The position numbers and the translations under genes are program-made. Below the pieces are notes generated by a model. The model ran no database searches, was not told the DNA's origin, and was given only the letters and a program-made list of their open reading frames with translations. 64,000 nt of DNA, from positions 124,001 to 188,000 of IMG/VR virus record IMGVR_UViG_3300029922_000001. One strand, 5' to 3'. Positions 38,831-47,847 of the stretch are shown here, one piece after another (the first letter of the stretch is position 1; the number at the start of each line of letters is the position of its first letter). Source of the stretch: a virus.

Positions 38831-39256
38831 ATGGATACTAAAACTTTTTTAATAGAAACTAGTCCCACTTGGATTCCTTGGTTAGTAGGAATTGCAAGTG
38901 TGATTGGTGCTGTATTTGCTCAGAAATTGAACAAACAAAAAATAGCACAAGTGGAAGCTTGTGTTAAATTTGTTGAAGAAAAATTTGGTAAAAATTTAGG
39001 AACAAAAGCTGATGCACTTTTACTAGTTTGGGTTGCTGCATTAGATGAAATCAATACTAACGGCAAAATGACTCCAGGGCAGATGTATGATATGTTCATG
39101 GAAATTGTCAATAAAAAATTAGCCTTAAAATCCATTACACTCAGTTCTACAGAACAATCTGTAGTTCACGAAGCTGCATCTGAAACAGTAAAAATGCTCA
39201 GTGTAGATCCAAAGAGAACAGTAAAGGCTTTTCAGGTGTCTAGCATACAAAGATAA
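38831..39256 (+). CDS. Small single-pass membrane protein, possible holin
   Basis: 141 residues. One hydrophobic N-terminal segment at about 12-31 (WIPWLVGIASVIGAVFAQKL) is followed by a Lys-rich amphipathic stretch and a helical soluble region. The layout resembles LLH-type phage holins, but the match is general and an endolysin is not visible next to it. It could equally be a membrane-anchored structural or accessory protein. It starts 10 bases after the previous stop and ends 11 bases before the next start. Confidence 0.6.
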   Translation: MDTKTFLIETSPTWIPWLVGIASVIGAVFAQKLNKQKIAQVEACVKFVEEKFGKNLGTKADALLLVWVAALDEINTNGKMTPGQMYDMFMEIVNKKLALKSITLSSTEQSVVHEAASETVKMLSVDPKRTVKAFQVSSIQR

Positions 39257-39267
39257 GGAGAAAAATT

Positions 39268-39810
39268 ATGGCAAAAAATGTAAAAGAAGGCGTAGTTGCT
39301 GAAGTTGAAGGTGTGGTTGAAGAAGGTGTAAAAGCCGTTGAAACTGAAGTTAAAGACCTAAAAACAGAACTAGTTGCTGATGTTGAAAAACTTAAAGAAG
39401 AATTAGGTTCTGATGTTGCCCAAGTTGAGGGTGATGTTAAAACTGGAGACGTAACTAAGGTTAAAGGCGATGTTAAAACTGACGTTGCTCAAGTTGAAGC
39501 TAATGTCAAAACCGATGTTGCTCAAGTTGAAACACAGGTTGATGCTGATGTTAAAAGTGAAGAAGGCGTAGTGACTAAATCTGATTTAAATGAAGTTGAA
39601 TCTGCTAAATTAGCCGCAGAAAAAACCGCCGCAGAAGCTGAAGCAAATAAAAACGTTGCTGATGCTGCCGCAGCCAAAGCTGAAGCAAAGAGAATTGCCG
39701 CTGAAAAGGCTGCTGCTGACGCTGAAACCGCTGCACAATTAGCTGCTGCTGAAGAAGCTAAAAAGAAAACAGTACATTCTGAATGGAATGCCCGTATGGG
39801 ATTTTTTTAA
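39268..39810 (+). CDS. Repetitive Ala/Glu/Val-rich coiled-coil protein
   Basis: 180 residues, almost entirely helical. The first half has an 11-residue periodicity with near-repeats (KTDVAQVEANV, KTDVAQVETQV) like LEA or apolipoprotein-type amphipathic helices. The second half is Ala-rich (AAEKTAAEAEANKN, AAADAETAAQLAA). There is no membrane segment. AGGAG at 39255-39259 is a good ribosome site. A strong terminator follows. Function unknown; possible roles are a scaffold, a spacer or a membrane- or DNA-associated rod. Confidence 0.75.
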   Translation: MAKNVKEGVVAEVEGVVEEGVKAVETEVKDLKTELVADVEKLKEELGSDVAQVEGDVKTGDVTKVKGDVKTDVAQVEANVKTDVAQVETQVDADVKSEEGVVTKSDLNEVESAKLAAEKTAAEAEANKNVADAAAAKAEAKRIAAEKAAADAETAAQLAAAEEAKKKTVHSEWNARMGFF

Positions 39811-39815
39811 GAATT

Positions 39816-39853
39816 AATAAAATAGCGATGATTAATGTCATCGCTATTTTATT
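39816..39853 (+). terminator. Rho-independent terminator, 16-bp perfect stem
   Basis: AATAAAATAGCGATGA pairs perfectly with TCATCGCTATTTTATT around a 6-nt loop, with a U-rich 3' side. It closes the operon ending with the coiled-coil gene. Confidence 0.9.
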
Positions 39854-39876
39854 TTAACCTTGATATTTAGTTTGAA

Positions 39877-39884
39877 CTATAATA
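39877..39884 (+). promoter_or_regulatory. -10-like box before the helicase gene
   Basis: CTATAATA; TATAAT (39878-39883) ends 9 nt before ATG 39893, and an AAAAGG ribosome site overlaps the gap. It follows the terminator directly. Confidence 0.4.
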
Positions 39885-39892
39885 AAAGGCGC

Positions 39893-41647
39893 ATGTTAAC
39901 TATTGAATACGATAACGCAACGGCTTATATTAAAGGTGATTTTACTCAAACCAAACCAGGTTATGAGTTGCATAATATATTACGAGAACGCTTAGGCTAT
40001 CATAATACCGCTGCTGAATGGAGTGATAAATTTAAAACAGGTATGTGGGATGGTGTTGTTAGCTTGTATTCTAAGAGAACACAAAGTTTTCCAACTGGTT
40101 TAGTTGTTAGGTGTGGTGAAATTTTTGATGAATTAGATATTGATTATATCATTAAGGATATAAGACCTAAACCTAAAAAGAACTTTAAAGTTGTTAATAA
40201 TCAAGAGAAGCATAATAGAGAAATTAGAGATTATCAAGAACATGCTGTTGTGAAAGCTCTTGAAATTAAGAGTGAGGAAGAATTAGAAGGTAGAGGAATT
40301 ATAGCTTCATCTGTTGGTTCTGGCAAAACTACAATTGCTTGTGAGATATTTGCCAGAACCCAATGTGCCCCTGTTATATTCGTTGTTCCCACTAAATCAT
40401 TACTTAAACAAGCTAAAAGAGAATTTGAGAAATTCTTAGAACTTAATAATTTACCTATTGAGGTTGGAATGGTTGGTGATGGTGTGTGCGATGTCAAGTT
40501 AGACGGTATTACTGTTATTACATGGCAATCTTGTCTATCTGCTTTTAATGAAAAATTCGTCCCATCTAAAAATAAGATTGTTGAAGAAGATTTTATTGGT
40601 GAACGTGTTAAAAAGACTAATAAACAGCTTCAAAATGAATATAATGAGGCTAAAACTAAGTTAGAACAAGCTGAATTTCTCTTAGGTAATCAATATAAAG
40701 AATTAGATACTAAAGCCAAAGAAAAGAAAATTAAAACAGAATGCAAGGTTTTGCAACAGAATTTTGTTAAGGCTAAAAATGCGCTCAAAAGACGTATTGA
40801 TAACTTAAATAATAAGAAGGTCATCAAAGAACTTATTGAAAACGCACAATTGCTTATGGTTGACGAAGCACATATTGCAGCCATTGTTATTGAACAGGTT
40901 TCAAAACATGCTAAGAACGCATATTATAAGCTAGGACTCTCAGCGACCCCATATCGAGAAGATAATCAAGAAATTAGAATTGAGGGTGCATTTGGACGTA
41001 TTCTAGTTTACATAAGTGCTTCAGATTTAATTGAAATGGGTTATCTAAGTGATACTTATGTTTATTTCATTAAATTGTCTGAAAGTGAAGAAGGTGAAGA
41101 TTATGCAGATGATTATTCGTTGAATATTGTTAATCACTGGGAAAAGAATTATCGCACTAAACAGTTTGCGGAAGGTTTTAAGGAAATGGGTAAACCTGTT
41201 TTGATCTTAGTGGAGCAAATAGAACATGGTAAACTATTAGAAAGCCTTATTAAAGATGCTGTATTTGTTGCGGGTAGTGATAAGGGCGATGATGTAGATG
41301 AAGAATCAGACGAACATGAAGATTATCGTTTCAGAATGTTAGATGCTTGTCAAAGAAATGAAATTGTTCTCATAGCAACTTCATGGGCGTATACCGGTGT
41401 TGATGCTCCTGATTTGGGCGTATTAATCTTGGCTGGCTCTAATTCTTCGGCATCAACAACTATGCAGCAAATTGGTAGAGTGCTTCGTAAAACAAAGATT
41501 AAAACAGAAGCAATTGTTATAGACTTCTTCCATCCACACGCAACTTTCAGAAAACACTCCAATGCTAGACTTAAAGTTTCAAAAAATGAGAGAGCTTTTA
41601 AAATATTAAATATTTCTACAGGAAACAAGGCTAAGAAAGTTCAATAA
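39893..41647 (+). CDS. uvsW: UvsW-like SF2 DNA helicase with a coiled-coil insertion
   Basis: 584 residues when started at ATG 39893, which has AAAAGG just upstream; the frame also opens 11 codons earlier at a TTG without support. SF2 motifs: Walker A VGSGKTT (141-147), DEAH (324-327), SATP (350-353) and motif VI QQIGRVLRKT. The N-terminal 110 residues resemble the T4 UvsW DNA-binding domain (YELHNILRERLGY, MWDGVVSLY). UvsW remodels branched DNA and R-loops during recombination-dependent replication. Unusual feature: about 80 residues of charged coiled coil (about 236-316) lie between motif Ia and the DEAH box. The gene is separated from upstream genes by a terminator. Confidence 0.85.
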   Translation: MLTIEYDNATAYIKGDFTQTKPGYELHNILRERLGYHNTAAEWSDKFKTGMWDGVVSLYSKRTQSFPTGLVVRCGEIFDELDIDYIIKDIRPKPKKNFKVVNNQEKHNREIRDYQEHAVVKALEIKSEEELEGRGIIASSVGSGKTTIACEIFARTQCAPVIFVVPTKSLLKQAKREFEKFLELNNLPIEVGMVGDGVCDVKLDGITVITWQSCLSAFNEKFVPSKNKIVEEDFIGERVKKTNKQLQNEYNEAKTKLEQAEFLLGNQYKELDTKAKEKKIKTECKVLQQNFVKAKNALKRRIDNLNNKKVIKELIENAQLLMVDEAHIAAIVIEQVSKHAKNAYYKLGLSATPYREDNQEIRIEGAFGRILVYISASDLIEMGYLSDTYVYFIKLSESEEGEDYADDYSLNIVNHWEKNYRTKQFAEGFKEMGKPVLILVEQIEHGKLLESLIKDAVFVAGSDKGDDVDEESDEHEDYRFRMLDACQRNEIVLIATSWAYTGVDAPDLGVLILAGSNSSASTTMQQIGRVLRKTKIKTEAIVIDFFHPHATFRKHSNARLKVSKNERAFKILNISTGNKAKKVQ

Positions 41648-41654
41648 TAAAGTG

Positions 41655-41981
41655 ATGTACAATCAAACATTACACGGAATCCATACTTATTGCGGTAATC
41701 GTCAATGTAAACATCCGTTTACAAAAGATAGTTTTTTGGGTTATCTACCCAAAAGCGAAACCACAGTGTATGTTGTTATGAAATGTGCTAAATGTAATGA
41801 TGTTTTCGCTATCAGTATGGCAACCTCATATGCAAAAACTTATTATATGCACCTACCCAGACGTAATAAGTCCGATAATGGACCAATTACACTACAAGAA
41901 ATTTATAACGTCAAAAAGAAATTGCATAGTTTAAACGGTTTCGATGATTTTAATGGTATTAGCGTCAAAGACGCAGTTTAA
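41655..41981 (+). CDS. Small putative zinc-binding protein
   Basis: 108 residues. Cysteines fall in two pairs: CGNRQC near the N-terminus and CAKC at about 42-45, suitable for one zinc ribbon. The C-terminal half is basic and helical. The start at ATG 41655 is preferred over the GTG one codon earlier. It follows the helicase by 7 bases, so it is probably in the same operon. Its last 4 bases overlap the converging tail-fibre gene. Function not recognised. Confidence 0.65.
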   Translation: MYNQTLHGIHTYCGNRQCKHPFTKDSFLGYLPKSETTVYVVMKCAKCNDVFAISMATSYAKTYYMHLPRRNKSDNGPITLQEIYNVKKKLHSLNGFDDFNGISVKDAV

Positions 41982-43405
41982 AGATGTAATCTCAATTGGC
42001 TTACAGGAACCTCAATGGCAATTGGGGTTCTTTCCCCTACAACATAATAATCGAACTTTACCTTTTTGAAATTATTCCAAAAAGGTCCTTTTACTTTTAC
42101 TTGAAAACCGTTTTTTTGTTTTTTGTCAATGTAAAGACTGTAATTGCCATATTCAGTTAATCCACAAACACTATATTGATTACATAGTTTATGCCAATAG
42201 TCAGGTAACTCAACAAATACACAACCTGTACCTTCAGCAGTACCACGATGATATATTCCGTGTTCTGGACCTTCAAGACATCCATAAATAAGATAGTAAT
42301 CTTCTTTAGTGGGGTGAGGTATACAGAAAGACTTATATGGAGATAGGAAAGAACCGTTTACGTAAATATATTCCCCATTGATTTCTTCTAAAATTGAATC
42401 AACTAATGCGGTTCCATTACTTGAAAATTTTGCTAAGTAGTTAGGCGTACCATTTGAACCGCTTAATCCTTGAGAAAAGATGATTTCGCCAGTAACACCA
42501 GAAGCATTAAGAGTGGTAAAACCATAATTACTCATACACCAAATACTATTTGCATTTGCTGTACCTTGTTCTATGAAAATAATGGCATCTGGATATATTA
42601 AAGAACTTGAATTGTAATCATTATCTCTGGTAAGTTTCCAAGTACCAGACGTGCTACCATCTTGAGTAACAACATAAATACCATTTTGAGATAAGTCGCT
42701 GCTAGTATAATCTTTGATTAAAATTCTATCAGCTACTAGATTAAAATTCGGTGTACCAGTTGGATTGATATTACCATTAATATTTACACCGTCAATAGTT
42801 AAAGTAGTTGTACTGACTATTGTTATAGTTCCTGAATTTGTACTACTCCAAGACCAATTGCTATTAAATGTAGAAGATGTAGTTGCAGCACGACAAGGTT
42901 TTTTGATTACATTAGTGTCTGCTCCTTTCCTTCCAACATAACGATATCCAGTAATGGTAATTGCGCCACCAGAGTAATATGAACTTGGTGGATTAGTTGC
43001 AAAAGTTAAAATGCCTGTTTCGTAATCAAATAACCAATTGCAGCCATCATCACCAACGGGAATAATCGTTCCATCATACCCTTTAACCACAACTTGATAT
43101 GCAGAAAGAGATACGTTATCGTATTTATCAGGAATCCAATCTTTTAATCTATTTCCACCAGTTTCCGCGTACCAAGTGTTATTGCTAGGAACAGTAGTAT
43201 CTATAGTTAAAGCAAAATTAGTATATAATTCAATTGAGCCAAAAGTTCCATTGGGTTGAACAGGAATAGGATCTATCCACACTTCGCCTATGTGAATATT
43301 TTGTGTTAAATCAGAAACTTCATTAAAATAATACTTATTTGCACTATCTGTTAATCTCTTGTATACACTCTTATTAAAACTTCTACTTTCTTGTGTCCAA
43401 CTCAT
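41978..43405 (-). CDS. Tail fibre protein with a conserved C-terminal fibre domain
   Basis: 475 residues. The N-terminal 160 residues are a beta-rich shaft. Residues 226-247 carry the fibre motif DRILIKDYTSSDL...NGIYVV also seen in the giant proteins. Residues about 360-475 (CIPHPTKEDYYLIYGCLEGP, then EHGIYHRGT and VELPDYWHKL) match a C-terminal region common in tail fibres of many phages and often linked to trimer folding or cleavage. It is expressed from the reverse strand, 11 bases after the 928-residue fibre gene. Probably part of the receptor-binding fibre; the receptor is unknown. Confidence 0.8.
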   Translation of the reverse strand: MSWTQESRSFNKSVYKRLTDSANKYYFNEVSDLTQNIHIGEVWIDPIPVQPNGTFGSIELYTNFALTIDTTVPSNNTWYAETGGNRLKDWIPDKYDNVSLSAYQVVVKGYDGTIIPVGDDGCNWLFDYETGILTFATNPPSSYYSGGAITITGYRYVGRKGADTNVIKKPCRAATTSSTFNSNWSWSSTNSGTITIVSTTTLTIDGVNINGNINPTGTPNFNLVADRILIKDYTSSDLSQNGIYVVTQDGSTSGTWKLTRDNDYNSSSLIYPDAIIFIEQGTANANSIWCMSNYGFTTLNASGVTGEIIFSQGLSGSNGTPNYLAKFSSNGTALVDSILEEINGEYIYVNGSFLSPYKSFCIPHPTKEDYYLIYGCLEGPEHGIYHRGTAEGTGCVFVELPDYWHKLCNQYSVCGLTEYGNYSLYIDKKQKNGFQVKVKGPFWNNFKKVKFDYYVVGERTPIAIEVPVSQLRLHL

Positions 43406-43416
43406 TTATTTATCCA

Positions 43417-46203
43417 TTAAGATATGCTTCTATCACTTTGTATTGATGTAATACCAATATTTGCTGTATTAAAAAATAATATTACATAAAATACACCAGA
43501 ACTTCCAGTGCTATTAGTTCCAATCGACCAATGAACTACATTATTGTTTATACTGATTCTTGCACCATATGCTGTAGACAAAGTAGTACCATCTGTACCT
43601 GATTCATTAAAATTTTTCGCCAAATCATAATAAACACCGTTAACATATAACATAGCATTGTAATCACCGCTACTGTATGTGCTAATTGTTGTTTGTAATT
43701 CAGTAGCTAAATTAGTGGTGATATTAAATGGTGAAATTGTGAGATATCCAGTTGAGGCGCTAACCAAAGTAAAACTACGGCAATATGTTTTAGATCCACT
43801 AGCTCCACTATATGCAGAATAATCTGAAGAAACTGGATATCTTACAATGCCATTACGAACTTGTGCTTCTGTAGCACCTATACCAGCTATTAAACTAGTC
43901 AAACTTGAAGTCCATGCACTAGTATAAGGGGAAGTGGCAATAACCCTATAATATTCATCAGTAAAGTTTTCATATCCCCTTTCTGAATACAATGTACCCG
44001 TTAAAGCGATTGGATTGGCATATGTATTTGATTGAGTGCTAATACATGCTATTGCATCAGTTGGTGTACTGCCAAATGTACAAAAAGCTAATGCATTAGT
44101 ATTCGTCAAGTCTAGAGCAGTGGCTGTTGATGGTGTGGTGGCTCCTGTAGCCTTATATATGCTTGTGGTGATATAATTAAGCATAGAGCTTTGATTAGGG
44201 ACGCTAAGGCGAATTCTGACCTTTTGTGTGCCACCTGAACCAGTTCTTGTATATGGTGCATTATAATTAGGTGGTGTTACTGGTGGTAGACATATATTTT
44301 CACTAGCATCTAGATTAACACCTTGATTTGGAATACTTACATTGTCCAAGCCAGCAGGAGCAAACATTTTTGCTATAAATTGACTATTGTAGCATCTATT
44401 AAAAATAGCTGATGCTCCAGTACCACCAGATGCTTCAAAAGCAACATCAAATACGCTTTGGTATCCGTGATACTCTAATCCGCTAAGAAATTTTTGCATT
44501 GCCCCATTTCTAATTTTAACAATACTAGAAGCTATTGAAAATGTAGGTGTAGAACTTGCAGCAGTAACTGGATCACGCCAAAGTGGTAAGTAATTAGAAG
44601 TTCCAGCTTCTGGATGTATGAATTGATAAGCACTATAACCATCTAAGCTAGAACTATTAATACTAGCTACCGCAGATCCTTCTGCCCAAGCTAATCCATA
44701 TTTATTAACACTTGGCACGTTAAGAGTGTAAATGCCAGTTGATATAGGGCTATTCAAAGTAGAAGTCATGTCATAATCTAATTGAACTGTAGAAGTAAGT
44801 GTATTATCCTGTGTTTTAAGCTGAAGATCACCGTAGGTATATGGTCTAAAAGCTTTACCACAACGGAATGTATTAACTGGTGAATTCAAGTTAAAGCTTG
44901 TAACATCAGATGTATAGTAAGTGTTTATAATTGTTCCAGCGGGATATGATGTATTAGTCCAAGTACTTGATAAACCAGCCGATAATGTAGCGGTAAACAT
45001 GTAACTTGGGTTGATATTGTCAGTTAAGTTATTACCAGTTAATAAACCAGCTTGAGATCCAGATAATAACCATAAAGTTTGGTTGACATCATCAAAAGCG
45101 TTTGCTGCTAATGTACTAGATATCCATTCATTACCTACTCCATTAGCCCATTGATTACTTCCATCTGGATTTATTGGATATCCACCAAAATATCCATCAT
45201 CATAGTTGCTAGATCCAATATGTGGACTGCTTGGTGAGCCAATGGTTACTACATCACCGCTTGAATTAGTCCAAGCTGGAATACCACTAACAACAACAAG
45301 TGATTGACCGTTAGTGCCTATTGCTAATCGTTTATAAGTTGAAGTACCACTATCAAAATAGATAATATCGCCAGGTTGATCAAGTGAGGAACTTAAACTC
45401 GTTACAAGGTCTGCAATTAATAGCTTTTGACTACTACTAAATACAATTGGTTGGGTAAAAGTGTGGACACCAGTCCACGTTGGACTATAAGTTAAATCTA
45501 GTGATATAGTTCCAGTAGTGCTAATTGGTCCACCTGTAATACCATTACTAGTATTAATTAATGTTACAGACCCGCTACCTGTTCCAACCCATGATGTACC
45601 ATTGTAATATTGAAGCTGTTTAACTCCAGTATTACTGTTAAAATAAACACTACCTGGTGCTGTTGTAGCTGGTGGAGTAGTACTATTATATAGTGTTATA
45701 ACACTTGAACTAGACATAATAATAGATCCAGTCATAGTTCCACCAGATAATTGCAAATATCTAGCGTCTCCTGTGGTTTGAGTTAAAGAATCTAAATTGA
45801 TATTGTGCCATCCAGATCCATTAAAAATTCTAATAGAATCAGTAGATGTATTAAAGTATATTGCTCCAGTAATTTGATTTGATATAGAGGATTCATTAAG
45901 AGTGTTGGTAGACCATAATCCTAAACCAAATTCATTAGTGGTTAATCCTTGAAAAATCAAGTTGCCGCTCATGTAATCGCCAGATTTTAGAACGTAAAGA
46001 CCACCTGATATTGTCGCCAATGAAATTGTGATTTGATTAGTATCGGAATTTACTGCAACAACAATTCCGTCACCTTCTGCAACATTAACAGCACCAGTTA
46101 GTCCATTTAAAGATGCAACATACCCACCAGAAGACATTCCTCCAATATTGGCAACTATTCTTCTTTCTGGAACAATATATGCACCATCGTTAAAATTACT
46201 CAT
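43417..46203 (-). CDS. Large tail fibre protein
   Basis: 928 residues. Typical fibre phrases are visible: VASLNGLTGAVNVAEGDGI, LSGGTMTGSIIMSS, and several APGSVYFNSNTG / GAIYFNTSTD units followed by YYNGTSW. The middle and C-terminal parts are Ser/Thr/Asn-rich beta sequence. There is no chaperone domain at the end; the following 475-residue gene may supply the distal part. It is the first gene of a two-gene reverse operon. Upstream lies a 141-bp divergent gap. A fibre role is well supported by the repeats; the position on the particle is not. Confidence 0.8.
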   Translation of the reverse strand: MSNFNDGAYIVPERRIVANIGGMSSGGYVASLNGLTGAVNVAEGDGIVVAVNSDTNQITISLATISGGLYVLKSGDYMSGNLIFQGLTTNEFGLGLWSTNTLNESSISNQITGAIYFNTSTDSIRIFNGSGWHNINLDSLTQTTGDARYLQLSGGTMTGSIIMSSSSVITLYNSTTPPATTAPGSVYFNSNTGVKQLQYYNGTSWVGTGSGSVTLINTSNGITGGPISTTGTISLDLTYSPTWTGVHTFTQPIVFSSSQKLLIADLVTSLSSSLDQPGDIIYFDSGTSTYKRLAIGTNGQSLVVVSGIPAWTNSSGDVVTIGSPSSPHIGSSNYDDGYFGGYPINPDGSNQWANGVGNEWISSTLAANAFDDVNQTLWLLSGSQAGLLTGNNLTDNINPSYMFTATLSAGLSSTWTNTSYPAGTIINTYYTSDVTSFNLNSPVNTFRCGKAFRPYTYGDLQLKTQDNTLTSTVQLDYDMTSTLNSPISTGIYTLNVPSVNKYGLAWAEGSAVASINSSSLDGYSAYQFIHPEAGTSNYLPLWRDPVTAASSTPTFSIASSIVKIRNGAMQKFLSGLEYHGYQSVFDVAFEASGGTGASAIFNRCYNSQFIAKMFAPAGLDNVSIPNQGVNLDASENICLPPVTPPNYNAPYTRTGSGGTQKVRIRLSVPNQSSMLNYITTSIYKATGATTPSTATALDLTNTNALAFCTFGSTPTDAIACISTQSNTYANPIALTGTLYSERGYENFTDEYYRVIATSPYTSAWTSSLTSLIAGIGATEAQVRNGIVRYPVSSDYSAYSGASGSKTYCRSFTLVSASTGYLTISPFNITTNLATELQTTISTYSSGDYNAMLYVNGVYYDLAKNFNESGTDGTTLSTAYGARISINNNVVHWSIGTNSTGSSGVFYVILFFNTANIGITSIQSDRSIS

Positions 46204-46263
46204 TATCTACTAATTCCAAATCATTAAGCTATAAACCTTAACCCAGTGTTTTGTACATTTTTT

Positions 46264-46344
46264 TTATAATAAGCAGGAAAAAAAATGCCAATACTGGAAC
46301 ATATTAACAGTGCTTGAGAAACAGCATAATAAACAGGAGTTACA
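46264..46344 (+). promoter_or_regulatory. -10-like box and leader of the 159-residue gene
   Basis: TTATAATAA at about 46264-46272 is followed by AGGAAA and a possible 10-codon ORF (ATG 46285 to TGA 46317), then AGGAG and the ATG at 46345. The leader ORF could be chance, but it has its own ribosome-like site. Confidence 0.35.
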
Positions 46345-46824
46345 ATGTCAAGATACCCAGAAAATTATTACGATACCGAATCAGGTTTACCTACTACAGT
46401 AAATAACGTTACAACCGATAAAATTTGGTTTAACGACTTGAAAGCACCAGTACAAGATATGTATGGTGATTTTCATATCGACCAAAATGTTGCAGAAAAC
46501 TTCTCCAACTGGCAAGCTTTATCAGCAGTTTTAACTACAACCGACTCTCTTATCAACAACTCAACTGGTATTTTAAGCCAAATGACTAATGGTGAATTCA
46601 CTGTTCCTAATCAAGAATGGTTCCTTTCAGTTAATCATATTACAGTTAATAGACTAGTGCGTAGACTTGGATTTATCAATAAATTATTATATAGATTCCA
46701 ACAACAAACTACAGCTTACATTGCCGACAGTATCAATGCTCCTGCAATTGGTCGTTACCCAGAAGGTTACAACGAACTTTGGGATACTCAACAGAAGTTT
46801 GGTACTCCAGAAAACGCAGAATAA
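46345..46824 (+). CDS. Unknown 159-residue protein
   Basis: Not recognised. Soluble, with many Asn/Thr residues in the first half and a basic helical region (HITVNRLVRRLGFINKLLYR) at about 97-118. Strong AGGAG ribosome site. It stands alone, with a leader region upstream and a strong terminator downstream, which suggests high or separate expression. The region between two tail-fibre genes and metabolic genes gives no clear hint; a small virion or assembly protein is possible. Confidence 0.7.
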   Translation: MSRYPENYYDTESGLPTTVNNVTTDKIWFNDLKAPVQDMYGDFHIDQNVAENFSNWQALSAVLTTTDSLINNSTGILSQMTNGEFTVPNQEWFLSVNHITVNRLVRRLGFINKLLYRFQQQTTAYIADSINAPAIGRYPEGYNELWDTQQKFGTPENAE

Positions 46825-46846
46825 TAACTATCGTTTCTCAAGCAAC

Positions 46847-46876
46847 AAAAAAGAGGGATTCTATTCCCTCTTTTTT
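46847..46876. terminator. Bidirectional Rho-independent terminator
   Basis: AAAAAAGAGGGA pairs with TCCCTCTTTTTT around a 6-nt loop. With A-runs on one side and T-runs on the other it works for both the forward 159-residue gene and the converging mazG gene. Confidence 0.92.
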
Positions 46877-46879
46877 TGT

Positions 46880-47287
46880 TTATTTATTTTTCTTCTTAGT
46901 TTTCTTTTCTTCTTTTGGAGTTTCGTATCCCAAAGCTGCCATTTCCTTTTCAGTATTACGATTAATTGCTGCTTCAACTGAGAACTTCTCACCGTATCTA
47001 GCTTTTAGCTTGGCAATATTCGCATCTAAGATTTTATCAAAATCAAAATTAGAAGCATCGCATAAAATAGCGGTATACCACATTAAGTCTCCGACTTCCT
47101 CAAAAAGATTTTCGTAATCTAGTGGTTTTTTGTAATAAATATGCTTTTTCATTTGATCTAAGAGTTCCGCAGATTCGGTACATAGACCAATGACAGCATG
47201 AAGTTGACGAATAGATGTTTTGTCATCAATCAAATCAGGTACACTTTCTGTACGCTTACAATTTTCGATATAGGTTTTAAATTCCAT
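46880..47287 (-). CDS. mazG: MazG-like nucleotide pyrophosphohydrolase
   Basis: 135 residues. The all-alpha NTP-PPase signature is visible: CTESAELLDQMKK followed by FEEVGDLMWYTAILCDA, which supplies the Glu/Asp magnesium ligands, then KLKARYGEKFS. The C-terminus is a Lys-rich tail (EEKKTKKKNK). Family members hydrolyse (d)NTPs to monophosphates; phage versions have been linked to dNTP pools and (p)ppGpp, but which applies here is unknown. The start ATG is 5 nt downstream of a TACAAT box on the reverse strand (47293-47298), fitting the leaderless pattern, and is divergent from the exonuclease gene. Confidence 0.88.
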   Translation of the reverse strand: MEFKTYIENCKRTESVPDLIDDKTSIRQLHAVIGLCTESAELLDQMKKHIYYKKPLDYENLFEEVGDLMWYTAILCDASNFDFDKILDANIAKLKARYGEKFSVEAAINRNTEKEMAALGYETPKEEKKTKKKNK

Positions 47288-47292
47288 AGCTT

Positions 47293-47298
47293 ATTGTA
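47293..47298 (-). promoter_or_regulatory. -10-like box of mazG
   Basis: TACAAT on the reverse strand ends 5 nt before the mazG ATG. It is part of a compact divergent promoter with the TATAAA box at 47309. Confidence 0.4.
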
Positions 47299-47307
47299 GG
47301 TTTTTTT

Positions 47308-47315
47308 GTATAAAA
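47308..47315 (+). promoter_or_regulatory. -10-like box of a leaderless gene
   Basis: GTATAAAA; TATAAA (47309-47314) ends 6 nt before ATG 47321. Confidence 0.5.
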
Positions 47316-47320
47316 AGAGC

Positions 47321-47839
47321 ATGAGTGTGTATTTTGTTGATTCGGAATTTTACGAAGACGGAGAAATAATAGATTTATTATCCATTGCTATCGTGGCAAA
47401 TGATAATAAACAATATTACGCTGTGAATTCTGATTTTAACTTCACTAGAGCCAATAAAAATAAATGGCTCAAGGAAAACGTCTTGAAACATATTGATTTG
47501 GAGGATAAAACAAATCAAAGAAGTAAAAAACAAATTAAATCAGATATTTTAAAATTTATTGGTGATGATAAATCCCCGAAATTTGTGTCAGATTATTGCA
47601 GCTATGATTATATTGTGTTATGTCAAATATTTGGTAAAATGATTGATCTGCCTGATAATTTTCCTATGTATTGTAATGATCTACAAATGTTAAAGAAGAT
47701 AGTTGGTGCTAAGGATTCTGAATTGCCAACTTTGCCAAACGAACATCATGCACTTAATGATGCCTGTCAAGTACGCGAACAATGGTTATTCTTAGAAAAG
47801 CGTTTTCAGGAAAAATTCAAACAAAAACTGGTTTTTTAA
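47321..47839 (+). CDS. DEDD-family 3'-5' exoribonuclease (Rv2179c-like)
   Basis: 172 residues. RNase T/DEDD-fold residues are visible: Asp7 and Glu9 in FVDSEF, Asp96 in YDYIVL, and a C-terminal His/Asp pair in EHHALNDA (His142 or His143, Asp147). The overall layout (IDLLSIAIV...QYYAV...WLKENVL) matches the Rv2179c-like 3'-5' exoribonuclease group. I start at ATG 47321 because the in-frame TTG 15 bases earlier lies inside the promoter box. It directly precedes the tRNA array, so RNA trimming or turnover, possibly of tRNA 3' trailers, is an attractive but unproven role. Confidence 0.82.
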   Translation: MSVYFVDSEFYEDGEIIDLLSIAIVANDNKQYYAVNSDFNFTRANKNKWLKENVLKHIDLEDKTNQRSKKQIKSDILKFIGDDKSPKFVSDYCSYDYIVLCQIFGKMIDLPDNFPMYCNDLQMLKKIVGAKDSELPTLPNEHHALNDACQVREQWLFLEKRFQEKFKQKLVF

Positions 47840-47847
47840 GAATACCC

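Noticed and set aside
41978-46203. Invertible tail-fibre cassette
   Set aside because: The fibre genes are opposite to the main run, but I found no flanking inverted repeats or recombinase in the window.
46667-47117. Two forward ORFs overlapping the end of the 159-residue gene, the terminator and mazG
   Set aside because: They run through a strong terminator and antisense to mazG, with Phe/Ser-rich shadow composition.
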